A stretch of 52,029 nucleotides of DNA, from positions 1 to 52,029 of the forward strand of contig DASXRC010000250.1 in the NCBI GenBank assembly GCA_036506795.1, in the 5' to 3' direction. Below the pieces are notes generated by a model. The model was not told the origin of the DNA and did no database searches. It saw nothing but the letters and a program-made list of their open reading frames with translations. Source of the stretch: DASXRC01 sp036506795 (GTDB taxonomy: Bacteria; Actinomycetota; Actinomycetes; Mycobacteriales; Micromonosporaceae). A program made the translations under genes and the position numbers. Positions 16,329 to 23,794 of this stretch are shown here, piece by piece (position 1 is the first letter of the stretch; every line of letters begins with the position of its first letter).

Positions 16329-16817
16329 GTGTCCGATGCTGCGCCAAATGATGCCGCGGACGATGATGCCCGGTCCGTGCGGGCGTTCCGCATGGGCTGG
16401 CGCGATCGTGTCGGCGACGGCATCTTCACCTTGCTCGCCCGGGTTGGTGTCGGACCGGCCCATCTGTTGACCACCCGTGGCCGCAAGACCGGTCGGCCGC
16501 GTACCAATCCGGTGGTACTTGTCCGGCAGGGTGAGCAGCGCTGGCTGGTCGCACCGTACGGCGCCGTGTCGTGGGTACTCAATGCGCGCGCCGCCGGGCG
16601 CGTGATCCTGCGCCGCGGGCGGGACACCGGGGAGTACGCCATTCGAGAGCCGCCACCGGCCGAGTCGGCACCCATCCTCAAGCGGTACCTGGGCTTTGCG
16701 AGTGCGACCCGACCGTACTTCCGCGGGAGCAAGGATTCACCATTGGAAGAGTTCGTTGCCGATGCGCATCGGCATCCGGTGTTCGAGCTCGCCCCGATTG
16801 ATAAGCACCAGGCGTAG
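16329..16817 (+). CDS. nitroreductase family deazaflavin (F420)-dependent oxidoreductase
   Basis: 162 residues of the Ddn-like split-barrel family. Motifs include LLTTRGRKTGRPRTNPVVLV, WLVAPYGAVSWVLNARAAGR and a C-terminal RHPVFEL. The Thr-Arg-Gly-Arg-Lys-Thr-Gly block and the loop before the Tyr-Gly-Ala site bind F420 or quinone/fatty-acid ligands in relatives. Such proteins use reduced F420 in actinobacteria. The GTG at 16329 has AAGGAGCAG just upstream; the frame is open to 16170 but overlaps the previous gene without a ribosome site. It lies 38 bases after the VWA gene. Confidence 0.83.
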   Translation: MSDAAPNDAADDDARSVRAFRMGWRDRVGDGIFTLLARVGVGPAHLLTTRGRKTGRPRTNPVVLVRQGEQRWLVAPYGAVSWVLNARAAGRVILRRGRDTGEYAIREPPPAESAPILKRYLGFASATRPYFRGSKDSPLEEFVADAHRHPVFELAPIDKHQA

Positions 16818-16914
16818 CCGCCCGGCCGTCGTCGCGCTCAGCGCATCCATCTCCGATTCACTGAGCACGAACGGGCACCCGAAAATTCGGCGAGCCGTTT
16901 GGACATAGGGAGGC

Positions 16915-16990
16915 CTACCGTTCGTAGTGGTAGCGGCAGGCGATGATCTCCACCAGCCGGCTCGGTGCTGTGCGTCGACGACACCGAAGG
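16915..16990 (-). pseudogene. Txe/YoeB-type toxin 3' remnant
   Basis: On the minus strand the last codons read RLVEIIACRYHYER and stop at 16915-16917. This is the invariant end of Txe/YoeB RNase toxins, which finish with '(L/V)xIxxCRYHY'. Just upstream, in the next frame, PFGVVDAQHR matches the 'IDxEHRLVY' segment of the same domain. Only about 25 of 85 residues survive and no antitoxin (YefM-like) is present. It lies just past the MerR stop codon. The family call rests on this short motif. Confidence 0.55.
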
Positions 16991-16991
16991 G

Positions 16992-17429
16992 TCATGAGTC
17001 GCGAGCCCCACGATCGAGGTCGGCGAACGGCAGCGGGCAACGTTCCGCCCTGGCGCAGGCAGCCAGGTCGTCGCAGCCGGCGTCGATCGAGGCCCGCAGG
17101 GTTGCCGCGATCACCTGCAGGTCGGCGATCTTCGCCTCGATCTCGGCCAGCTTGGCGGCGGCGTGGCGCTGCAGGCTGGTGTCGGGTCGCCGGCCGTGCC
17201 GATGGGTGCCGAGGTCGACCAGCTCGGCCACCTCGTTGAGGGTGAACCCGAGCCGCTGCGCCGTTTTGATCACCCGCAGCATGGTGAGCGCATCGCCGGA
17301 GTACAGCCGATGACCGCCCGGGCTCCGTCGCGGCTCGGCCAACAGACCGCGGCGCTCGTAGTAGCGCAGGGTCTGCAGGTTGACCCCGGCGGCCTCGGCG
17401 AGCTCGCCGCTGCGCAGCGCGGTGGTCAC
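16992..17429 (-). CDS. MerR-family metal-responsive transcriptional regulator
   Basis: 145 residues: a MerR winged helix (RSGELAEAAGVNLQTLRYYE, RRGLL) and coiled coil, then a C-terminal cysteine loop with Cys119, Cys125 and Cys131 (AGCDDLAACARAERCPL). The Cys82 of mercury MerR is absent, so the metal may not be mercury; other thiophilic metals are possible. The GTG at 17429 overlaps the stop of the upstream gene (GTGA), so both are expressed as one transcript. A near-perfect MerR-type operator lies upstream of the pair at 17794-17811, so the operon should be autoregulated by distorting that promoter. Confidence 0.85.
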   Translation of the reverse strand: MTTALRSGELAEAAGVNLQTLRYYERRGLLAEPRRSPGGHRLYSGDALTMLRVIKTAQRLGFTLNEVAELVDLGTHRHGRRPDTSLQRHAAAKLAEIEAKIADLQVIAATLRASIDAGCDDLAACARAERCPLPFADLDRGARDS

Positions 17430-17779
17430 CGGGTATCCCGCGTACCGATGGCGCGGCCAGCGAGCCCGTCGAGCACGGCCACCTGGCCGGCAGGTACCTC
17501 GATGTCCAGCCGCACGTCGCCCGGCCGCGGCGAGGTGACGGTGAACGTGAAGAACGAGCAGCATTCGCTCTCCCGCGCGGTCAGATCCCGGACGGCGGCT
17601 TCCAGATCGGCGGCTCCCGCGAACGTCAGCCGGAGATGCCGGGAGCCGACCCGCTCGCTGCTCAGGAGGGCGGCGGCGAAGAGGGCATCGAACTCGGCGC
17701 GCCGCAGCGGGCGCTGCGCGGTCGGCAACGTACAGGCGTCCGGCACCCAGGCCGGACCCGAGGAGGCTTGAGCGGTCAT
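17426..17779 (-). CDS. cysteine-containing protein cotranscribed with MerR
   Basis: 117 residues without membrane helices. A Cys16 near the start and a Cys73-Cys74 pair in ESECCSFFTFTV are its only cysteines and may bind a metal or transfer it. The remainder is a small alpha/beta domain (VGSRHLRLTFAGAADLE, DLTARESECC, GDVRLDIEVPAGQ). I do not know the family name; similar ORFs beside MerR genes occur in actinobacteria, as far as I recall. The ATG at 17779 is the first gene after the MerR-type operator, whose palindrome ends 18 bases upstream. It ends in a 4-base overlap with the MerR start. Confidence 0.78.
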   Translation of the reverse strand: MTAQASSGPAWVPDACTLPTAQRPLRRAEFDALFAAALLSSERVGSRHLRLTFAGAADLEAAVRDLTARESECCSFFTFTVTSPRPGDVRLDIEVPAGQVAVLDGLAGRAIGTRDTR

Positions 17780-17793
17780 GCCCCCACGGTAAA

Positions 17794-17811
17794 CCTGTAC
17801 CTAGGTACGGG
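17794..17811 (-). promoter_or_regulatory. MerR-type operator palindrome
   Basis: GTACCTAGGTAC at 17797-17808 is a perfect 12-base palindrome inside CCGTACCTAGGTACAGG on the minus strand. It matches the CCGTAC-N4-GTACGG pattern of MerR-regulated promoters, which normally sits between the -35 and -10 boxes. It lies directly upstream of the cysteine-protein/MerR operon. Confidence 0.7.
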
Positions 17812-17824
17812 ATGCCACCCGGCC

Positions 17825-18103
17825 TCAGGACCTGCGCCGCAGCACGGCCCTGCGCTGCTTCAGCTCGTCCTCGCTGATTTCACCGCGGGCGTACCGGTCG
17901 GCGAGGGTACGGTCGGCGTCCGCGCGGGCGGACCTGGCCGGCGAGCCGCGATAGATCAGGTAACCGACAGCGGCGAGCACGAGGACCCAGAACAGGATCG
18001 GAAAGATCAGCCACCAGCCCGGTCCGCCGCCGTGCCACGGGCCGTGCCCGCCCCAAACCCGATCGCCGGCGTACGCCGTGTAACTCGTCAACTCCGCGAA
18101 CAT
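17825..18103 (-). CDS. SHOCT domain membrane protein
   Basis: 92 residues. A Gly/Trp/His-rich extracytoplasmic stretch (WGGHGPWHGGGPGWW) precedes a hydrophobic helix LIFPILFWVLVLAAVGYLIY. A basic/acidic linker leads to the SHOCT motif LADRYARGEISEDELKQRRA at the C-terminus. SHOCT tails are thought to mediate oligomerisation. The ATG at 18103 follows GAGGGAGATCGTG. The next gene is divergent. A role in envelope or metal stress is possible given the MerR operon, but the spacing shows no operon. Confidence 0.82.
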   Translation of the reverse strand: MFAELTSYTAYAGDRVWGGHGPWHGGGPGWWLIFPILFWVLVLAAVGYLIYRGSPARSARADADRTLADRYARGEISEDELKQRRAVLRRRS

Positions 18104-18420
18104 CACGATCTCCCTCTGGTCCCGGCTCGCTTGTGCGCGCCGCGTACCCCATCGTGGGTCGTCGACGGCGCCGCCGCCGTCGGCCAGACAACGGCTTTGG
18201 ACGTACGCCCTGTGACGTAGTGACCGCCCGGCGGAGCGCGCCGCTAGTTGATCGATCACGATTAGGCTATCGGTGCCTCGTCACTCGCGACCGGGAGCCG
18301 GCCGAGGAGATCATTGACGCCGACCCGCAGCAGCCGTCGAGCCCGGCATGGCGGAGCGAGCTGCCCCGCGTCCGCCGGCACGTAGGATGCGGCAGGGTAG
18401 GTCCACGGCGGGGAGGCTCG
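18104..18420. other. Intergenic region before the membrane glycosyltransferase-like gene
   Basis: 317 bases between divergent genes. A frame in phase with the next gene stays open here to 18133, but the sequence is Arg-rich and no ribosome site supports a longer protein. The divergent promoters must lie here. Confidence 0.35.
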
Positions 18421-20712
18421 ATGACGGCGGCTCTGGGGCAGGACACCGAGCCCGCCGAAGCGTCGCGAACCTCTCGCCGGCCGACACCAGGCCGGCGCTG
18501 GCTGCCGCTCGCGTCCGCGTTCGTCGCGGTGATCGTCATCCTGGTCGCGGCGGACACGTCGTGGTGGGACCTGGCGCGGTACGCGGCGTACGCCATCCTG
18601 GCCGTGGCGTTGCCGGGCACCCTGGTGTACCGGTCGCTCCGACGCACCCCGCACACGTTGGTCGAGGACGTCGCCATGGGCCTGGCGGTGGGCCTGGCGC
18701 TGGAGATCGCGGGCTGGGCGGCGTTCTCGGCCGCTGGTCTGCAGGCGTGGCTATGGCTCTGGCCGCTGGGGGTGATCTTGCCGTTCGCGGCCGTGCCGGC
18801 GCTGCGGCGGCACTGGGTCGTCCGCGGTTACCAACCAACGCCGGTCGGCTGGTCATGGGCTGTGGCCGGCACGGTGGTGTTCTTCACCTGGTACCTGTCG
18901 GCCGTCTTCCTCGAGCGCAATCCGATCCTGCCGACGTCGGAGAACACGAAGCAGTACCTGGACCTGGCCTACCTGCTCTCTGTCGCGGGCGAGGCGAAGC
19001 ACACGTTACCGCCGCAGTATCCGCAGGTCGCCGGCGAACCGTTGTACTACCACTGGTTTGCCCAGGCGCACATGGCGGTGACCAGCCTCATTACCCACAT
19101 CGACCTGCCCGTAGTCGCGCTGCGGCTGGCGATACCGGCGCTCTGCGCTTTGGCGATCGTGCTCACCGCGGTCGTCGGGTGGCGGGTCAGCGGACGCCCG
19201 TACGTCGGCGCGGGCGCGGCGGTCCTGTTCTTCATCATCGGCGAGGTCAACTTCACCCACCCATTCACTACGCCGTTCGGCACCCAGGCGACGTTCGTCG
19301 TCTGGCACGGCATGTCGATGATCTACAGCTGGGTGCTCGTGATCGCCCTGATCGCCGCGCTCGCCGAGATCGTCGGCAGGACAGACACCAGCCGGATACC
19401 GTCGCTGGGAACGCCCGGGGCGTTCGGGCTGGCCGGGCTCCTTCTGCTCGCGTCCGCGGGCGCCAAGGCCAGCACGTTGCCGGTCGTGCTGACCGCGCTC
19501 GGCTTCACCGCGGTGATCTTGATCGTGGTCCGCAGGGCAGTCCCGTGGCGAGTGGTGGCCGTGCTCGGCATGGCGGCGGTCGCGCAGCTGTTCGCTACCG
19601 CGGCGCTATTCCACTTCCAGACCTATGGCGTACGCCTCGAGCCGCTCACGGACGTGTCCCGGTACTGGCGGCCGGGCCGGGATGGTGCGGGGCCCGGGCG
19701 GCCGCTGATCATCCTGCTCGTGTTCGTGGCCTTCTACCTCAACATGCAGCTGCGCACCGCCGGGATCCTCGCGCTGGTCTGGCTGCGCAGGGCTCGGCTC
19801 GACCCGGTCCAGGTGCTGCTGCTGGGCGGCGCGCTCGGTGGTCCGCTGCTGTATCTGGTCTTCGACCAGGCCCGCGGCGGCCAGCAGTACTTCACGCGGG
19901 TCGGCTTCGCGTTCGGGGTGATCTTGTCGGCGTGGGGGTACGCGATCGTCCTCGACCGTGCCCATCTGAGTGCACGGGCGAAGGTCGGGCTCGGCGCTGG
20001 AGCCGCCGCCTTCGCGGGCACCCTGATCCTGATCCAGCTGCGCACGGCCGGGCCGGCTCCACCGTCCACCGCGCCGTACGCCCCCCTCCTACCGCTGCTC
20101 GCATGGTCGGTCGCGTTCGCGTTGCTCGGCCTGGTGATCGTCGTGTCGTGGCCGCTGCTGACTCGCGCGTGGCCCGGTCTGCTCGGCCGCGGTGGGGCCA
20201 TCGCCCTCACCGCCGTGCTCGTCTTCGGCGCGCCGGGACTCATCATGGATATGTACAAGTCCATCCAGGCGCCGAACGGCGGCGCGTACTTCAACATCGT
20301 GCTCCCGCGATCCCGCGTCGATGCGGCCCGCTGGGTACGCGACCACAGCCGCCCCGACGACATCCTGGCGACCAACATGCACTGTCTACAGTGGAGCAGG
20401 TCCTGGTGCGACCCGGCCTCGATGTGGTTGGCCGCGTACGCGGAACGCTCAGTGCTCGTCGAGGGATGGGACTTCTCGCCGCGGATGCAGATTCCCGGCG
20501 CCGCACGGCCGTTCTGGGATCCGGCGCGGCTCAGTCTCAACGACAAGGCGTTCGCCGATCCGGACGCCGGGACGCTGCGCGAGCTGCGACAGCGTTACCG
20601 GGTCCGCTATCTCGTCGCCGACCGCAGCGTGGGAGCGGTGTCCCCCGCGCTACCATCGCTGGCCGACCTCCGGTTCGAGAACGGCAGGGTGGCGGTCTAC
20701 GAGCTGCGTTGA
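18421..20712 (+). CDS. multi-pass membrane glycosyltransferase-like protein (GT-C fold candidate)
   Basis: 763 residues with about 13-15 hydrophobic helices over residues 20-600 (for example LASAFVAVIVILVAADTSWW, TALGFTAVILIVVRR) and a soluble C-terminal domain from about residue 635 that includes ARWVRDHSRPDDILATN and ends DLRFENGRVAVYELR. An early loop holds EAKHTLPPQYP and GEPLYYHWFAQAH, like the first periplasmic loop of GT-C enzymes that use polyprenyl-phosphate sugars. The family is not assigned by me beyond this. The ATG at 18421 has GGGGAGG upstream; the frame is open to 18133. It heads a locus with a flippase-like and a GT2 gene on the other strand. Confidence 0.7.
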   Translation: MTAALGQDTEPAEASRTSRRPTPGRRWLPLASAFVAVIVILVAADTSWWDLARYAAYAILAVALPGTLVYRSLRRTPHTLVEDVAMGLAVGLALEIAGWAAFSAAGLQAWLWLWPLGVILPFAAVPALRRHWVVRGYQPTPVGWSWAVAGTVVFFTWYLSAVFLERNPILPTSENTKQYLDLAYLLSVAGEAKHTLPPQYPQVAGEPLYYHWFAQAHMAVTSLITHIDLPVVALRLAIPALCALAIVLTAVVGWRVSGRPYVGAGAAVLFFIIGEVNFTHPFTTPFGTQATFVVWHGMSMIYSWVLVIALIAALAEIVGRTDTSRIPSLGTPGAFGLAGLLLLASAGAKASTLPVVLTALGFTAVILIVVRRAVPWRVVAVLGMAAVAQLFATAALFHFQTYGVRLEPLTDVSRYWRPGRDGAGPGRPLIILLVFVAFYLNMQLRTAGILALVWLRRARLDPVQVLLLGGALGGPLLYLVFDQARGGQQYFTRVGFAFGVILSAWGYAIVLDRAHLSARAKVGLGAGAAAFAGTLILIQLRTAGPAPPSTAPYAPLLPLLAWSVAFALLGLVIVVSWPLLTRAWPGLLGRGGAIALTAVLVFGAPGLIMDMYKSIQAPNGGAYFNIVLPRSRVDAARWVRDHSRPDDILATNMHCLQWSRSWCDPASMWLAAYAERSVLVEGWDFSPRMQIPGAARPFWDPARLSLNDKAFADPDAGTLRELRQRYRVRYLVADRSVGAVSPALPSLADLRFENGRVAVYELR

Positions 20713-20735
20713 GCAGCGCTGTCGGTAGCCGTGCG

Positions 20736-21110
20736 CTACGCCGGCCGCGTGGTCACCACGATGATGAGTCCGACAACCACGCAGCTGGACCCGAGCCACG
20801 TCCACACGTTCGCCCGCTCGTGCAGCACCACCACGCTGGCGGTCAGGATCGCCAGGTAACCGAGGGCGTTGAACGGATACGCGATGCTCAGCGGCACGCG
20901 GCTGAGGGTCGTCAGCCAGGCGACGGCGGAGACCGCGAAGACGGTGAGTCCCAGCAGCACCCACGGCGACGTCGCCGCGGCAAAGGCGAGCGACCCCTTC
21001 GTCTCCTCCACCCGCTTCACAGCCGTCTGCATCCCGTGCTTGAGCAGCACCTGCCCGGTCGCGGCCGACCCGACCGCGAACAGGAGCAGCGCCAGGTTGA
21101 CCAGCGACAC
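20736..21110 (-). CDS. small EamA/SMR-like membrane transporter
   Basis: 124 residues with four helices: SLVNLALLLFAVGSAATGQ, WVLLGLTVFAVSAVAWLTTL, PLSIAYPFNALGYLAILTA and WTWLGSSCVVVGLIIVVT. The pattern matches half-size drug/metabolite (SMR/ArnE-like) proteins that flip lipid-linked sugars. VLLKHGMQ and SIAYPF are family hallmarks. The GTG at 21110 is chosen because GGAAAAAG precedes it and because the longer ATG at 21194 would overlap the GT2 gene by 44 bases. Its position next to a GT2 and a GT-C-like gene supports a role in moving a polyprenyl-phosphate sugar across the membrane. Confidence 0.75.
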   Translation of the reverse strand: MSLVNLALLLFAVGSAATGQVLLKHGMQTAVKRVEETKGSLAFAAATSPWVLLGLTVFAVSAVAWLTTLSRVPLSIAYPFNALGYLAILTASVVVLHERANVWTWLGSSCVVVGLIIVVTTRPA

Positions 21111-21150
21111 CTTTTTCCTTCCGGACGGCCCGTCCTGCCCCGGGTTCCAC

Positions 21151-22617
21151 TCAACTTCCTTCGACAACCAGCGCCTCCTCGGCATGCGGGGCAAGGCGGA
21201 GGATGAACTGGTAGCCGAAGAGCGTGGGTCGAATCCGGACCAAGGCGCCGTCGACCCTCCGGACCGTGCGCAGCCGCCCGTCGTCCGCCTCCGAGATCAC
21301 GCCCAGGGGCAGGCCGGTCGCGCGCTCCTCGAGAATGTCGAAGCCGCAGTCACGCGCCAGCCGTCGCAGCATCGACCTGGTGAAGAACCGGAGATGGGTG
21401 TCGTCCAGGATGCCTCGCCGGTCGTAGCCGAACTGGCCCAGCACCACGCGTACCCGGGGATACCAGTGCCCGAAGTTCGGTACGGACAGCAGGATCTGCC
21501 CATCGGGGCGCAGCACGCGGCGCATCTCGCGCAGTGCGGCGGCCGGTCGGATCAGGTGCTCGATGATGTCGCCGGCGATCACGACGTCGTAGCCGTCGCC
21601 GACGCCGGCGGGCAGCCCCTGGTTGAGGTCCGCGAGGAAGAAGTCGTCGGTGCGCTCGCGCACGCCGGGGATCTCCAGACAGTCGACGCCGGTCACCCGG
21701 TGGCCGCGCGCTCGCAGGTGCTCGGCGAGCAGTCCCCCGGAGCAGCCGACATCGAGGATCCGCGACGATGGCAGGCCCTCGATCATCTGCAGCATCATGG
21801 CGTGCGAGGTGCCGTCGCCGTCCTTGAACGCGTACTCGTCCGGCTTCTCGACCCATTCGGCGGTGCCGAACCCCTTGGCCGCCAGCTTGTACTCGAGGAC
21901 GTCCCGGACGACATCCTTCGCGTACCGCATCCCGTCGACGTAGCAGATCTCGTCGCCGTAGTACGTCGGGATGGGAATCTCCACGATCCGCTTACCGGCG
22001 TGTAGGAGCTGCACGATGATCTGCGTGTCGAAGTCGAACCCGTCGTGGTTCTGCTCGAGCGGGATCTCGCGGAGTGCGCTGACGCTGTACGCCCGGTACC
22101 CGGAGTGGAACTCGGTCAGGTTAGTGCCGAGCATCCTGTTCTCGAACCTGGACAGGATCCGGTTGCCGAGGCGCTTGTAGAGCGGCATGCCGCCCCGCCT
22201 GGCGGCGCCCTTGTGCATCATCCGCGAGCCGAACACCGCGTCGCACTCCCCCCGCTCCAGCGGGGCGACCATGTCCGGCAGGATCTCCGGGGCGTACTGT
22301 CCGTCGCCGTGCAGCAGGACGACGATGTCCAGGCCGCGCTTCATTGCCAGGGCGTACGCGGCCTTCTGGTTCCCGCCGTAGCCGAGGTTCTTCGTGTGCC
22401 GGATGACCAGCGTGCGCGGGGTGTCGGAGCGCTTCGCCCAGCTCTGTCCGTACACGAACGTGTCGTCGTGGCTGGCGTCGTCGAGGATGATGACCTCCGC
22501 GATTCGGTCCCGGAATTCCTGCGGGATCCGGTCGAGCGTCGCGGACAGCGTCGAGGCCGCGTTGTAGGCGACCACAAGAATCCCGATCCGGGGCGATTGT
22601 CCGCGCGAACCCTGCAC
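21151..22617 (-). CDS. GT2 glycosyltransferase-methyltransferase fusion
   Basis: 488 residues in two domains. Residues 10-235 form a dolichol-phosphate-mannose-synthase-like GT2: VVAYNAASTLSATL, ILDDASHDD, VLLHGDGQYAPE and the HSGYRAYS block. Residues 280-400 form a class I methyltransferase: motif I ILDVGCSGGLL (287-297), Asp312, then DIIEHLIRPAAALREMRRVL. There is no C-terminal membrane helix. The GT2 half probably makes a polyprenyl-phosphate sugar and the second half may methylate a related lipid or sugar. The start ATG opens MQGSRGQSPRIGILVVAYN. The two-domain layout is uncommon for GT2 enzymes. Confidence 0.83.
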   Translation of the reverse strand: MQGSRGQSPRIGILVVAYNAASTLSATLDRIPQEFRDRIAEVIILDDASHDDTFVYGQSWAKRSDTPRTLVIRHTKNLGYGGNQKAAYALAMKRGLDIVVLLHGDGQYAPEILPDMVAPLERGECDAVFGSRMMHKGAARRGGMPLYKRLGNRILSRFENRMLGTNLTEFHSGYRAYSVSALREIPLEQNHDGFDFDTQIIVQLLHAGKRIVEIPIPTYYGDEICYVDGMRYAKDVVRDVLEYKLAAKGFGTAEWVEKPDEYAFKDGDGTSHAMMLQMIEGLPSSRILDVGCSGGLLAEHLRARGHRVTGVDCLEIPGVRERTDDFFLADLNQGLPAGVGDGYDVVIAGDIIEHLIRPAAALREMRRVLRPDGQILLSVPNFGHWYPRVRVVLGQFGYDRRGILDDTHLRFFTRSMLRRLARDCGFDILEERATGLPLGVISEADDGRLRTVRRVDGALVRIRPTLFGYQFILRLAPHAEEALVVEGS

Positions 22618-22720
22618 GTCGTCTCCACTGCCTCAGCCACCGGCTCCCGCCGGCCTCGTCGCAGCCACCCTAACTGGCGGCCGCGTGGGCCGCGCGGGCA
22701 TGGGACGCCGCGCCACCCGG

Positions 22721-22751
22721 CCCGCGCGCCCGCCCGCGCGCCCGCCCGCGG
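22721..22751. repeat. Tandem 12-bp GC repeat
   Basis: The unit CCCGCGCGCCCG occurs twice in exact succession (22721-22732, 22733-22744) and starts a third time (CCCGCGG). It sits just before the palindromic repeat cluster in a noncoding stretch. Confidence 0.6.
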
Positions 22752-22758
22752 CCCCCGC

Positions 22759-22783
22759 GCCCAACTCCGTCAGAGTCGGGGTG
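22759..22783 (-). repeat. Palindromic repeat, copy 1
   Basis: GCCCAACTCCGTCAGAGTC followed by GGGGTG. An imperfect palindrome (CCAACTC pairs with GAGTCGG with one mismatch), in the same orientation as copy 2 and opposite to copies 3 and 4. Confidence 0.7.
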
Positions 22784-22800
22784 TCCCGCAGCGCCCGCAC

Positions 22801-22824
22801 GCCCAACTCCGTCAGGGTTGGGGT
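22801..22824 (-). repeat. Palindromic repeat, copy 2
   Basis: GCCCAACTCCGTCAGGGTT followed by GGGGT. It matches copy 1 except at two bases and is 18 bases beyond it. Confidence 0.7.
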
Positions 22825-22842
22825 AAAACCGGGTGTCGGACT

Positions 22843-22867
22843 GCCCAACTTTGACGGAGTTGGGGTG
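22843..22867 (+). repeat. Palindromic repeat, copy 3 (inverted)
   Basis: GCCCAACTTTGACGGAGTT followed by GGGGTG; CCAACT and AGTTGG form a perfect 6-bp stem around TTGACGG. It is the reverse orientation of copies 1 and 2 and closely matches copy 4 near 50.5 kb. Confidence 0.7.
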
Positions 22868-22913
22868 GGGCCAGCCGGCCAGGAGTCGGGCCAGGCCGAT
22901 GCGGAGGTCGACC

Positions 22914-23789
22914 ATGGACGCGAACCGGGCGAGTCGCACCGCGGTGTTGGTCTGCCAGGGCCGGGCCGCCGCACATGGCCGCATCGCGCCCGGCCAATTC
23001 GCGGACCCGACGGCCGCGGCAGTGCTGCGTGACGACGAGCTGGTGGCCGTGCAGCGCGTACGTGAGGGAGCCGCGCCGCGAGGCTGGGGCGAGCGGGTCG
23101 AGTTCGAGATGGTGCGGGCCAGCGCGGAGGTGATGGTGCCGCGTACGGTCGCGATCGACGACGCGGTCCGCGCCCGACTCGCGCCGCAGCTCGTGATCAT
23201 GGGTGCCGGTCTGGACGGGCGGGCCTGGCGGATGCCGGAGCTGGCCGACGCCGACGTGTACGAGGTCGACCACCCGGCCTCGCAGCAGGACAAGCGGGAG
23301 CGGCTCGGCGCTCTTCGGCGGCCCCTGGCGAAGTCGCTGCGCTTCGTGCCGGTCGACTTCACGCGGGACCGGCTGGACCCGGCCCTCGCGTCCGCCGGCC
23401 ATCAGGACACGGTGCCGACGACGTGGATCTGGGAGGGCGTGGTCCCGTACCTCGGCCGAGCGGAGGTCGCCGCCACGATGGACGCCGTGCGCGGTCGGTC
23501 GGCGCCGGGCAGCCGCGTGGTGGTCAACTACCAGTCGCCGTCGCTGTCCGCCGGAGTCGGCCGGCTGGCGGCGCGGGCCATGACCGCGTTGGCGCGACGA
23601 CCAAGCCCATGGGCGACCGAGCCGAGACGCTCGTCCTGGACACCGACCGCCATGCGTGAGCTTCTCGACGCGTACGGCTTCCACGTCGAAGACGACGTCG
23701 ACCTGCTCACGCTCGCCGAAGGCCTGAACCTCCGGCCGCGACAACGTGGTTCGCTGCGGACCGGGCGCGTCGCCGTGGCCGATCGGTAG
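22914..23789 (+). CDS. class I SAM-dependent methyltransferase, LCM/PPM1-type (TIGR00027-like)
   Basis: 291 residues. The order RTAVLVCQGRAAAHG, FADPTAAAVLRDDE, then RTVAIDDAVRARLAPQLVIM and GAGLDGRAWRMPE, is that of the leucine-carboxyl-methyltransferase superfamily. VYEVDHPASQQDKRERL holds the acidic ribose-binding residue and PTTWIWEGVVPYLGRAEV the second conserved block. Actinobacterial members are O-methyltransferases of unknown substrates. The ATG at 22914 follows GCGGAGGTCGACC. It sits immediately after the palindromic repeats and is convergent with the GT2 gene. Confidence 0.85.
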   Translation: MDANRASRTAVLVCQGRAAAHGRIAPGQFADPTAAAVLRDDELVAVQRVREGAAPRGWGERVEFEMVRASAEVMVPRTVAIDDAVRARLAPQLVIMGAGLDGRAWRMPELADADVYEVDHPASQQDKRERLGALRRPLAKSLRFVPVDFTRDRLDPALASAGHQDTVPTTWIWEGVVPYLGRAEVAATMDAVRGRSAPGSRVVVNYQSPSLSAGVGRLAARAMTALARRPSPWATEPRRSSWTPTAMRELLDAYGFHVEDDVDLLTLAEGLNLRPRQRGSLRTGRVAVADR

Positions 23790-23794
23790 GTCTC

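Noticed and set aside
18348..21206. Long plus-strand ORF of 952 codons across the GT-C-like gene
   Set aside because: It is a frame shadow of 18421-20712, rich in Arg/Gly/Pro, without transmembrane pattern or ribosome site.
22681..22870. Repeat cluster considered as a CRISPR array
   Set aside because: The repeats are short palindromes in both orientations with unequal spacing, and no cas gene is present.
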